The notes under the pieces: model-generated
Told to the model about the DNA's origin: nothing
Databases searched by the model: none
What the model saw: the letters and a program-made list of their open reading frames with translations, nothing else
Position numbers and translations under genes: made by a program
DNA from: an uncultured Butyricicoccus sp.
Lineage (GTDB): Bacteria; Bacillota; Clostridia; Oscillospirales; Butyricicoccaceae
Length of the DNA stretch: 26,931 nt
NCBI GenBank assembly: GCA_900547195.1
Contig: URFQ01000030.1
Span: 1-26,931 of the forward strand
Reading direction: 5' to 3'
In this document: in pieces, positions 1 to 6,345 of the stretch
How the letters are laid out: each line of letters opens with the position of its first letter
Position numbering within the stretch: position 1 is the first letter of the stretch

Positions 1-214
1 TTGTTCCAACCATCCGGGGATCTCGGCACCCTGTTCTCTCTTTGATTTCTTTTAACTGCGCGTTTGGACACTCTGGAGCAGTATGCCCGCCTTGACAAAG
101 GCGGGGCAAATCTGTTACAATAACACCAGCAAACGGCGGCCTACTGTGAATAGGCGGCTGTTCCAAAATCAAGTTTATAGCTTGGGAAACGCCGCTCTCT
201 TCACTTGGGGGCGG

Positions 215-295
215 TTATTTCTTTATGTATCCGAGGATACCAAAGACGATCACGCAGAGCAGGTTCAGGAGCGCAAGCACTTCGAGCACTGTCAT
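215..295 (-). CDS. Small hydrophobic peptide, holin-like type I toxin candidate
   Basis: A 26-residue peptide starting MTVLEVLALL: a short polar N-terminus, one hydrophobic helix (about residues 4-23) and a Lys-Lys C-terminus. The start at 295 is fixed by GGAGGTGAT ending 4 bases before the ATG; a longer in-frame reading up to 523 runs through hairpin-rich DNA and has no ribosome site. Size, composition, the stop codon embedded in AAATAACCGCC and the phage-like surroundings fit the small 'putative holin-like toxin' family (relatives of TxpA/BsrG), whose peptides insert in the membrane and are usually held off by an antisense RNA. I do not see the antisense RNA promoter with certainty. Family assignment is by resemblance, not by a search. 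Confidence 0.55.
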   Translation of the reverse strand: MTVLEVLALLNLLCVIVFGILGYIKK

Positions 296-428
296 GGCGA
301 TCACCTCCGTTCGGAGGAACAACCGTTTTCCGCCGTTTACCGGCAAGGCTATTGTATCACGCCCGCCGGCCTTCGTCAATTTCCGTCGTTTGGGCGGGAG
401 TTCGTCCTCTCCTGCGGCTCGCCAAGCG

Positions 429-657
429 CCGCCTCCGGCGGTTGCTCGCCGCACGCCCGCTGCGGCGGGTGTGCCCGCGTAGGGCACGCTCCTGTATGGG
501 GCTTGCCCTTGCTCTCGTTTCATCCGCGCCCGGTGAGAAACGTTACTGGCCCGCCTATCGGCGGCCTACGGCAAAGCGGCCGCCACTCTCGTCTTATTCC
601 CTTCGGGGGGAATAAGGATAGAGGCCTACGGGCAAAGCCCCGCCGGGGCTTTTGCCC
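429..657. repeat. Cluster of GC-rich hairpins upstream of the toxin-like gene
   Basis: At least six inverted repeats in about 230 bases: CCGCC/GGCGG (429-441), CCCGC/GCGGG (456-469), GTGCCC/GGGCAC (471-487), GGCGGCC/GGCCGCC (560-584), CTTATTCCC/GGGAATAAG (593-616) and GGGCAAAGCCCC/GGGGCTTTTGCCC (630-657). Two of them begin with nearly the same word, GGCCTACGG(G)CAAAGC (563 and 623), and CGGCGGCCTAC occurs at 134 and again at 559. None is followed directly by a good T-run, so they are not plain terminators. They would lie in the leader of any transcript entering the toxin-like gene from the right. No protein-coding reading here is convincing. Confidence 0.6.
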
Positions 658-680
658 CTTCCTGGGCGGTTTTTCTGTTT

Positions 681-1145
681 TTACATCATCCTCCGCGCGT
701 AGCTGTTCTGCAGCTCCTGATAGATGTTGCTGAGGTCATACCCCTGCCCCTGCTTCTGTGTAATGTACAGGTCTGCCGCCGCCTGATCCCAGCCGAATTT
801 CCGTTGGATTTCCAGTTCCAGCAGCGCCCTCTGGTTCTGGATATCCATGTTTTTGAATTCCAGCGCCGCCTGCTGCCCCGCGAGCGTCGGCTGCCCGGCG
901 TAGCTGCCAGTCAGCCCCGCGCGTGTCCATGCGTCCTGCTGGAGCTGCGCCGCCTGCCCCTGCGCGTTCTGGATGTTCCATTGCCCTGCGGCAAGGATGT
1001 TTGCCGCGTTCTGCTGCCCGGCCTGCAAAACGCTGTCGTAGTAGCTTTGCAGCTCCTGCGCGGTCTGCATGTCGCCGGTAAGCCTTGCGTTTTCGATGGC
1101 TATACCTTGACGCTGAGCGGCGTTGTGGACGGCAGTCTTGGCCAT
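681..1145 (-). CDS. Phage structural-like protein, probably a remnant
   Basis: A 154-residue, Gln/Ala-rich, mostly helical protein from MAKTAVHNAA to the C-terminal RRMM. The middle carries AGLTGSYAGQPTLAGQQ (about residues 95-111); GLTG-x-Y-x-G-x-PTL words recur in internal or tail-associated virion proteins of gut Firmicute phages as I remember them, which is the only basis for the call. There is no clear ribosome site at the ATG (1145). The frame stays open 30 codons further upstream to a TTG at 1235 that also lacks one, so the true 5' end may have been lost. No other head or tail genes adjoin it. An alternative is an unrelated coiled protein. Confidence 0.35.
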   Translation of the reverse strand: MAKTAVHNAAQRQGIAIENARLTGDMQTAQELQSYYDSVLQAGQQNAANILAAGQWNIQNAQGQAAQLQQDAWTRAGLTGSYAGQPTLAGQQAALEFKNMDIQNQRALLELEIQRKFGWDQAAADLYITQKQGQGYDLSNIYQELQNSYARRMM

Positions 1146-1432
1146 CAAGAGATAGACCCCGACACGTTCCTGTCCGGAGGCCAGGTAAGATACAAAAAGG
1201 ATATTCCCCATAAAAATACTCTTAACAGGGCGCAATCATTGTACCTTAATCCCTCCAAGAGTATGATATGGTACAAAATTCTCAAGGTTATTCTGATTCT
1301 GCGTTTTCTTCTGTCTCCGTTACAGCAGTTCACGGCATTTTCATTCGATGCTTCCAGTGCTGGTCTTACAAATTCGTAGTACTTCGAAGCGTTTTCATCA
1401 ATCGTCGCATTTGGATACCTTAACGCATTCGG
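1145..1432 (-). other. Open stretch without a start, possible gene fragment
   Basis: The minus strand is open for about 95 codons here. The first third reads like real protein (NATIDENASKYYEFVRPALE), followed by a basic run (GDRRKRRIRI) and a hydrophobic tail. There is no ATG and no ribosome site. I do not recognise the family. It fits the decayed state of its neighbours and may be a broken 3' end of a phage or plasmid gene, or chance. Confidence 0.2.
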
Positions 1433-1442
1433 TCAATCCATA

Positions 1443-2130
1443 TTGAGCATTCTTATGTACCATGACATATGCAAAGAAGCCCCGAAATGCATTCGGGGCG
1501 CACGAAATGTCATGATCTTTACCATCATGCTGGCATTAGGTCTAAGCATTTCATACTATTCCGATTTAACGCCACTGGGAGTAGACAACGAATTTTTATC
1601 AACCCTCTATGCGCAAACAGCAGGCAGCGCGATCGGAGTCTGTATCTTGTTTATTCCAACATATTTCTATCTGAAAAAGCGCTTTTATTCGCCGGGTTCA
1701 GTATCAGAAGTAATGATTAAACCCGAGAAGGCAATCCCAATCCGGCTCCTTGGCGTCATCGACCAGAAGCAGCGTGACCCGATCATTGCAGAATACATGT
1801 CAGAAACAATCAATCCGTATACCGGTCATTCAATCGACAACCAATCTGAATGGACAATCTATCAAAATGGGCTTCCCACAAAACATCCGCAAACTCCTGC
1901 CGAGACTGCGCCCGAAACAGGGTCAACCACCGAACTCATCCCCAAAATTGGATGGTGTTCAAACATTCGGACAAACCTCAAGCAGTTGAACCACATGCCA
2001 CACCCGTTTCTGTCGTTTTTGCGGCGCATCACTTGGTTCAGATGGCCAGTTTTGCGAACATTGTGGTCAAGCCATTTCATTGCAACGTTATCCTGATGCA
2101 TGCTTTAAACGAATATGCAATGCAGCCCAA
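1443..2130 (+). pseudogene. Frameshifted membrane protein with C-terminal zinc ribbon
   Basis: The first frame (TTG at 1443 or ATG at 1455) gives two likely membrane helices, VMIFTIMLALGLSISYY and AIGVCILFIPTYFYL, followed by a polar stretch to about 1940. The continuing frame after that is not protein-like. From 1996 another frame gives a clear zinc ribbon, CRFCGASLGS then FCEHCGQA: two CxxC knuckles in the usual spacing, preceded by a TGA at 1987. A frameshift between about 1940 and 1995, perhaps plus a point mutation, therefore breaks one former gene of the 'membrane segment plus zinc-ribbon' kind. No ribosome site precedes the start. An alternative is two unrelated fragments side by side. 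Confidence 0.45.
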
Positions 2131-2134
2131 TTGA

Positions 2135-2431
2135 ATTTCAAAGGATTATTCCCAGTTTGTCCAGACGCCCAAGGTAGATACCAAACATCAAAAAGGGGCG
2201 TTCACCCGCCTTGAACCGAAAAGGCTGGAGGATTTAGCCGCAAGCGGTTTCCCCGGTGCCGATTCTGCCCTCGTCCTATGCCTGACCGGCTTTCGTACCA
2301 GTGAATTTTTAACGCTTACCCGTTTTTCCTGTGATTCCGCAAACCACGCTTTGCGCGGCGGTTCGAAAACCGAGGCCGGAAAAGATCGTATCGTTCCTGT
2401 CCATCCAAAATTTCAGCCATACAACAATTGA
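2135..2431 (+). pseudogene. Tyrosine recombinase (phage integrase) fragment
   Basis: An open frame of 98 codons with no start codon. It begins like the end of a core-binding domain (YSQFVQTPKV, then KHQKGAFTRLEPKRLEDLA) and enters the catalytic domain: LVLCLTGFRTSEFLTL holds the first catalytic Arg, and GGSKTEAGKDRIVPVHPKF is the beta-hairpin with the catalytic Lys. It stops at TGA 2429, before the His-x-x-Arg, His and Tyr parts. About 60-70% of a normal integrase is missing, so it cannot act. It is the best evidence that the left part of the window was once an integrated element. Confidence 0.75.
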
Positions 2432-2610
2432 CGATCTCAGGAAAACATTCCATATGATTGCCTGATTTGCAACCGACACGCAAAAGTAAGCAAAGATAAA
2501 ACTTGCTGATAAGTTCTAATTTTTGCTTATTTTTTGTTTAGTAATCCTATATTATCATTTTTTGTTCATACAGCTACGAATAAGCTTATGATTTTGTGAA
2601 CAATCACCTA

Positions 2611-2639
2611 TGGAAAAGCGCGCTGCCATCCGCTATAAT
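2611..2639 (+). promoter_or_regulatory. SigA-type promoter for the small Cys protein and dacA
   Basis: TGGAAA (2611-2616), 17-base spacer, TATAAT (2634-2639). The -10 is perfect and the -35 matches 4 of 6. It lies 71 bases before the first ATG. The 200 bases to its left (2432-2610) are AT-rich, and I see no gene in them. Confidence 0.6.
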
Positions 2640-2660
2640 AGGAACGTACATCGCCATCCC

Positions 2661-2688
2661 GTGAGCCCGGCTAAGCCGCCGGGCTCAC
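2661..2688 (+). promoter_or_regulatory. Perfect 11-bp leader hairpin
   Basis: GTGAGCCCGGC and its exact complement GCCGGGCTCAC are separated by 6 bases, between the -10 box and the GGAGG of the next gene. Only TTTCC follows, so it is a weak terminator at best. It could be an attenuator, an mRNA-stabilising stem or a protein-binding palindrome. Confidence 0.6.
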
Positions 2689-2709
2689 TTTCCATATCGG
2701 AGGTATTCC

Positions 2710-2955
2710 ATGTTCCGAACCCGAAAACTGTTCCGGAAGGATATCGAGCCGCGCTGCGCTTATTGCAGCCGCGCCAATGTGCTCGATGAAAACAATATGT
2801 CCTGCCGCAAGCGCGGCATTGTGCCGCTCGCCGGAAGCTGCCGCTCGTTCCGTTACGATCCCCTGCGCCGCATCCCGCCGCGCCCGGCCGTCCTGCGCGG
2901 TACGTTTACCGATGCAGACTTTCAACTGGAGGAACCCCATGAAGACAAATCCTAA
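2710..2955 (+). CDS. Small conserved four-cysteine protein
   Basis: An 81-residue soluble protein (MFRTRKLFRKDIEPRCAYC...). GGAGG lies 6 bases before the ATG. Cys16, Cys19, Cys32 and Cys44 have the spacing of a small zinc site; the segment SCRSFRYDPLRRIPPRP after Cys44 is basic and proline-rich. I recognise this as a protein kept in many Clostridia with no assigned function. It overlaps the start of dacA by 17 bases in another frame, so the two are translationally linked and share the promoter at 2611. The dacA ribosome site lies inside this gene. A role in cell-wall control is only suggested by that neighbour. Confidence 0.75.
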   Translation: MFRTRKLFRKDIEPRCAYCSRANVLDENNMSCRKRGIVPLAGSCRSFRYDPLRRIPPRPAVLRGTFTDADFQLEEPHEDKS

Positions 2956-4345
2956 CATGCATCGCGTCGCGCCAGCCCGGTTTGCCGCTGCGTTTTTGAC
3001 GGTCATCGTACTGTTTTCCTGCCTGCTGCCCGGTGCGGCGGCGCTCCAGGATCCCGCCCCACAGTGCGAAGCCGCGTTCCTCGCAGACCCGGACAGCGGC
3101 TTTGTCCTCTATGAAAAAAACGCCGACGAAAAGCGCTATCCGGCGTCCACGACCAAGATTATAACCGCGCTGCTGACGCTGGAACATGTGGATGACCTGG
3201 ACAAGCTCGTGGAAGTCACGGAAGAGGACTTCAAAGGCGTGGAGGCTGATTCCTCCAAGGCCGGATTCAAAGTCGGCGAACAGGTGCCGGTCATCGATTT
3301 GCTGTACGGCCTGCTCCTGCCCTCCGGCAACGAGGCGGCCAACACGCTTGCGCGCTATGTTGGCGGCTCGGTCGGGGATTTTGTCCAGATGATGAACAAA
3401 CGCGCGCAGGAACTCGGCTGCAAGAACACGCATTTTGTCAACCCGAACGGCCTGCACGACGACAACCACTACACCACCGCCCGTGACCTGTACAAAATCG
3501 CTCAGCAGGCCATGAAGGACGAAACCTTCCAGCTGATCGCCAACACCGCACAGAAAACCCTTAGCAGCACCAACATGACCTCCGAACGCGGCGGCAAGCC
3601 GCTCAAGGTGTTTACCACCAATATGCTGATTTACAGCCGCAACCAGCCTGCTTATTATTACGCCTATGCCAAGGGCATCAAAACCGGCCACACCTCGCAG
3701 GCCGGATACTGCCTGATTGCGGCGGCGGAGAAAAAGGGCGGCAAGCTGATCTCCGTCATGCTCGGCTGCGAAAAACCGCAGGGAGCCGCCCAGCCGGTGA
3801 CCTTCGCGGAAACCAAACGGCTGTTTGACTGGGGGTATCAAAACTTTGTCAGCATGAAGCTGATTGAAAAAGGCAACGAAAAACAAAACAAACAGATCCA
3901 GGTGCGCCTGTCGACGGAAACTGACCAGCTTGTGCTCGTCACCGAGAGCGATCTGAGCGGTACGGTGCCCAAGGACATCGACCTTGCAGATCTGGAGCTG
4001 AACTACGACATCCCGGAATCGGTGGACGCTCCGGTGAAGGCCGGGGACAAACTCGGCACCCTGAACGTCCAATACAACGGCGTGGACTACGGCACCGTGA
4101 ACATGATCGCGCTGAGCGACGTATCCCGTTCCGAGGTACTCTATTATGCGGACAAGATCGAGCATTTCTTCCAAAGCCCGCTGTTCCGTTTCCTTGTCCT
4201 GCTGATTATCGTGCTGTTTCTCCTGTACTTCTTTCTGTTGTTCTACCGCGCGCGGCGTCGCCGTATCCGCCGCCGGAAAATGATGAAATCCAAACAGGCG
4301 CGCTACCGTGAATACGACAAGCGCGATCATGACAACGACAGGTAA
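2939..4345 (+). CDS. dacA: D-alanyl-D-alanine carboxypeptidase (DacA/PBP5 type)
   Basis: A 468-residue penicillin-binding protein that trims the terminal D-Ala from peptidoglycan stem peptides outside the membrane. All three serine-peptidase motifs are present: STTK (Ser70-Lys73), SGN (129-131) and KTG (248-250). A signal-type hydrophobic segment spans about 14-36. A beta-rich C-terminal domain follows the catalytic domain. Unlike the amphipathic anchor of classical PBP5, it ends in a strong membrane helix (about 416-436) and a 32-residue very basic tail (RARRRRIRRRK...). The start at 2939 is set by GGAGG at 2928-2932; the frame is open further upstream, but there it is the shadow of the overlapping small gene. 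A strong terminator follows directly. Confidence 0.93.
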   Translation: MKTNPNMHRVAPARFAAAFLTVIVLFSCLLPGAAALQDPAPQCEAAFLADPDSGFVLYEKNADEKRYPASTTKIITALLTLEHVDDLDKLVEVTEEDFKGVEADSSKAGFKVGEQVPVIDLLYGLLLPSGNEAANTLARYVGGSVGDFVQMMNKRAQELGCKNTHFVNPNGLHDDNHYTTARDLYKIAQQAMKDETFQLIANTAQKTLSSTNMTSERGGKPLKVFTTNMLIYSRNQPAYYYAYAKGIKTGHTSQAGYCLIAAAEKKGGKLISVMLGCEKPQGAAQPVTFAETKRLFDWGYQNFVSMKLIEKGNEKQNKQIQVRLSTETDQLVLVTESDLSGTVPKDIDLADLELNYDIPESVDAPVKAGDKLGTLNVQYNGVDYGTVNMIALSDVSRSEVLYYADKIEHFFQSPLFRFLVLLIIVLFLLYFFLLFYRARRRRIRRRKMMKSKQARYREYDKRDHDNDR

Positions 4346-4350
4346 GCAAA

Positions 4351-4380
4351 AAAGCCTTCTCCCAAAACGGAGAAGGCTTT
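4351..4380. terminator. Bidirectional terminator between dacA and the exporter gene
   Basis: AAAGCCTTCTCC pairs with GGAGAAGGCTTT across a 6-base loop, with A-runs on the left and T-runs on the right, so it can stop convergent transcripts from both sides. Confidence 0.9.
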
Positions 4381-4383
4381 TGT

Positions 4384-5133
4384 TTATGCATGGAAAATCA
4401 GCGCTTTGACCAGCGTGCTGACGCCGCCAAGGATAAACACCCAAATAATAAACTTGCGAATGTTGTTCTCCCCAATATGCTTGTCGATCTGGCCGCCGAC
4501 AAACATCCCAAGCGCCGCCGCCGGAACGGTTACCGCTGTAATTTGCAGGGTAAACACAGTGAAAATACCGTTGATGATGTACATAACCGTGCGGAATGCG
4601 TTTTCAATCAGAAACACAAAGCAGGTATTTGCGCGGAACGCGCTGCGGTCGGTGGACGAACGTTCCATATAAATCAAAAACAGCAGGTTGATGCCGAACA
4701 GCCCCGCCGTCACACCGGACAGGAAGCACATCACCGCTTTGACAACCGGGTTGGGCTGAAACTGCTTGGCATTGTCGCGCGTCAACATTTCCACGCCAAG
4801 CCCGATGATGAGGATGCCCAGGATCACTTTGATGATCCACGGCGCGCCGAGCTTCAGGAGCATGGTGCCCGGGATGATGCCGATCAGCACCCACAGGGTA
4901 ATAGACGATACAATCTGGAAAGAAAAGTTTTTCCGGTTTTTAAACACGATATACGCGTTCAGCCCAAGTGAAATGGGCAGCAGGCTGGGCGAAATATCTT
5001 TGTTGTTTAGCTTCATGGCAAGCAGCGGGTTGGAAATCAGCGGGTCGCCGAACCCTGCAAGGCCTTTGACGACAAACGCGCACGCTACGGTGATGAAAAT
5101 ATAAACGGCAAGTGTCGGAGTCATAGTTGTCAT
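4384..5133 (-). CDS. TauE/SafE family membrane exporter
   Basis: A 249-residue, very hydrophobic protein with about seven to eight membrane helices in two halves. The N-terminal half has the family's GxGG/P-type loop (KGLAGFGDPLISNPLLA, about residues 23-39). The second half has the matching SGVTAGLFGINLLFLIYM (about 138-155). Members export sulfite, sulfoacetate or other small organic anions; the substrate cannot be told from sequence. ATG at 5133 is preceded by GAGGGA; ATG at 5124 is an alternative start. It stands alone, ending in the bidirectional terminator shared with dacA. Confidence 0.85.
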   Translation of the reverse strand: MTTMTPTLAVYIFITVACAFVVKGLAGFGDPLISNPLLAMKLNNKDISPSLLPISLGLNAYIVFKNRKNFSFQIVSSITLWVLIGIIPGTMLLKLGAPWIIKVILGILIIGLGVEMLTRDNAKQFQPNPVVKAVMCFLSGVTAGLFGINLLFLIYMERSSTDRSAFRANTCFVFLIENAFRTVMYIINGIFTVFTLQITAVTVPAAALGMFVGGQIDKHIGENNIRKFIIWVFILGGVSTLVKALIFHA

Positions 5134-5192
5134 GGTGATCCCTCATTTTTCTCAGATTCAGCGGCAGGCCGCGATTTGCGCCCCTGTTATCC

Positions 5193-5201
5193 ATGATACC
5201 A
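5193..5201 (-). promoter_or_regulatory. Possible extended -10 promoter for the exporter
   Basis: On the minus strand TGGTATCAT, an extended -10 element, lies 60 bases before the exporter ATG. I see no good -35. Confidence 0.35.
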
Positions 5202-5283
5202 CAACTTTTCCGGGAAGAGAAGCGAAACATTCCAAACCCCATTAAAACCGCAAGATATAAAACTTTTTGTGTGGAAACCATGA

Positions 5284-5314
5284 AAAACAGCGTGCAGCCT
5301 TTCACGCCGCACGC
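5284..5314 (-). terminator. Terminator after the GNAT gene
   Basis: GCGTGCGGC pairs with GCTGCACGC (one mismatch), followed by TGTTTTTC on the minus strand, just beyond the GNAT stop codon. Confidence 0.6.
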
Positions 5315-5321
5315 CGTCCGG

Positions 5322-5795
5322 TTATCCTTCCATTCGCTTGATCAGTACGTTCTCCGCGACGCCGTCGCGGTACAGTCCCGGGATGAGCGCCGCTTTGCGG
5401 AACCCTCTGGAGACATACAGCGCGCGGGCGCGGGGATTGAACGCGCTGACGCAGATGAACAAATTGCGCGCGCCAAGCGCCTTTCCGGTTCCCTCGAATA
5501 CGTCAAGCAGGCGGTGGCCAACGCCCATGCCGCGGCAGTTCTTTTTGACGCCCAGCAGCGCCAGATATGGCCACGCGCCAAACATGCCTTCCCATTCGCA
5601 CACCATCAGGCCGACCGCTTCCCCGGACGAGGTCTCTGCGATGAACACCGCGCCGCGGGCCAGCGCGTCGGCCAAGCCATCGCGCAGCACGGTTTCATCC
5701 GGCGCATAATAATGTTCCCAAAGCGCGCTGTCGCGCATGACATCCACATAGTCCTCGAGCCGGGACGGGTCTCCCTTTTTGATCGTGACCTCCAT
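5322..5795 (-). CDS. GNAT family N-acetyltransferase
   Basis: A 157-residue protein of the Gcn5-related acetyltransferase fold, transferring acetyl from acetyl-CoA to an amine; the acceptor is unknown. The acetyl-CoA loop (motif A) is visible as LALLGVKKNCRGMGVGHRLL, with the R-G-M-G-V-G core at about residues 87-93. The conserved C-terminal NPRARALYVSRGFRK is the usual alpha4/beta6-7 region. The start at 5795 follows GGAGG (8-base spacing) and a promoter at 5827-5856. The frame stays open upstream into a truncated spoVT, so a 230-residue fused product is formally possible from that start; I judge the short start the main one. Confidence 0.85.
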   Translation of the reverse strand: MEVTIKKGDPSRLEDYVDVMRDSALWEHYYAPDETVLRDGLADALARGAVFIAETSSGEAVGLMVCEWEGMFGAWPYLALLGVKKNCRGMGVGHRLLDVFEGTGKALGARNLFICVSAFNPRARALYVSRGFRKAALIPGLYRDGVAENVLIKRMEG

Positions 5796-5826
5796 CGAAA
5801 AACCTCCCTTTCCTGCTTCTTTTTTC

Positions 5827-5856
5827 AGTATAACACACTCCGGAAAAGCGGTGCAA
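5827..5856 (-). promoter_or_regulatory. Promoter of the GNAT gene
   Basis: On the minus strand: TTGCAC (5851-5856), 18-base spacer, TATACT (5827-5832), with TGT directly before the -10, an extended -10. It is 31 bases before the ATG. Confidence 0.55.
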
Positions 5857-5918
5857 GACGGGGTCTCCAAAATCTCTGCCGGATTCTGACGGTTTACTAT
5901 GTTCCGTGTGTCCCGTGA

Positions 5919-6017
5919 GGGGTCGCCCTCGCGGATACGCATGGTGCGGCGAATTTCTTTTGGGATGACGACTCTGCCAAGGTCGTCGATCCGGCGAACA
6001 ATTCCAGTTGCTTTCAT
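5919..6017 (-). pseudogene. spoVT: Truncated spoVT (AbrB-type forespore regulator), 5' end only
   Basis: The first 33 codons match SpoVT as I know it: MKATGIVRRIDDLGRVVIPKEIRRTMRIREGDP is nearly the whole AbrB-type swapped-hairpin DNA-binding domain. AGGAGGA precedes the ATG (6017). Normal SpoVT goes on to the rest of that domain and a GAF-like domain, about 180 residues in all. Here the homology ends at the shared word GDPSR and the frame runs through about 40 meaningless codons into the GNAT gene without a stop. What remains is probably a broken copy; a functional spoVT would be elsewhere. Dimeric DNA binding by the fragment cannot be excluded. Confidence 0.75.
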
Positions 6018-6055
6018 ATCTAAAATCTCCTCCTGTGCTTCGGGGTGGCTAATCC

Positions 6056-6084
6056 TAGTATTCGCAGGATTGGCACGACTATGC
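6056..6084 (-). promoter_or_regulatory. Forespore (SigG/SigF-like) promoter of the spoVT remnant
   Basis: On the minus strand GCATA (6080-6084) and AATACTA (6056-6062) are 17 bases apart and 39 bases before the spoVT ATG. This is close to the SigG pattern (GNATR and CATNNTA), and spoVT is a known SigG-regulon gene in Bacillus subtilis. SigF reading is also possible. Confidence 0.5.
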
Positions 6085-6114
6085 AAGCGGAAGCACTGGA
6101 CTTATCTGGAAATT

Positions 6115-6180
6115 TTAATCTTCAAACCCAAGGATTTCGTTTGGCGTGACTTCAAGCAGGCGGCGAACCTGTATTTCGGT
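6115..6180 (-). pseudogene. C-terminal shred of an Xre-type regulator
   Basis: Twenty-one codons reading EIQVRRLLEVTPNEILGFED then stop look like the last helix of an Xre/Cro helix-turn-helix repressor (the usual ending is LAxxLxVTPNELLG). A stop codon lies just upstream and no start exists. The rest of 6085-6286 holds nothing I recognise. Confidence 0.35.
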
Positions 6181-6286
6181 TCATTTTGCAACGCCAAGTG
6201 TAGCGTTGTTATCCTTATTCCCGGCTTAAAAAAACAGTCGATTGCCTGAGCCGCCCTACATTGCTTCTCCAAAATGGATGGCATCC

Positions 6287-6324
6287 TAAAAGAACTGCGC
6301 GGCAGAAGTTGTTCCGCCGCGCAG
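6287..6324 (-). terminator. Terminator of the sugar ABC operon
   Basis: CTGCGCGGC pairs with GCCGCGCAG across 12 bases; on the minus strand TTCTTTT follows, 22 bases after the binding-protein stop codon. Confidence 0.75.
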
Positions 6325-6345
6325 CTCCTTTACAGAAAAGAAGAG

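Noticed and set aside
83..733. Plus-strand frames through the left end
   Set aside because: They read through GC-rich hairpins and give Arg/Ser/Pro-rich nonsense; the toxin-like peptide on the other strand has a real start.
2777..2938. A 54-residue N-terminal extension of DacA
   Set aside because: It lies inside the small Cys-protein gene in another frame; GGAGG and a signal peptide mark the start at 2939.
2906..4444. A 512-codon minus-strand frame opposite dacA
   Set aside because: dacA has all three penicillin-binding motifs in the other strand; the antisense product is low-complexity.
5322..6086. A single 254-residue AbrB-GNAT fusion as the main gene product
   Set aside because: The GNAT part has its own extended -10 promoter and a strong ribosome site, and the 40 linker codons look non-coding; kept only as a possibility in the findings.
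6102..6284. A 60-codon minus-strand ORF
   Set aside because: No ribosome site; another frame of the same DNA gives a clearer Xre C-terminal match.
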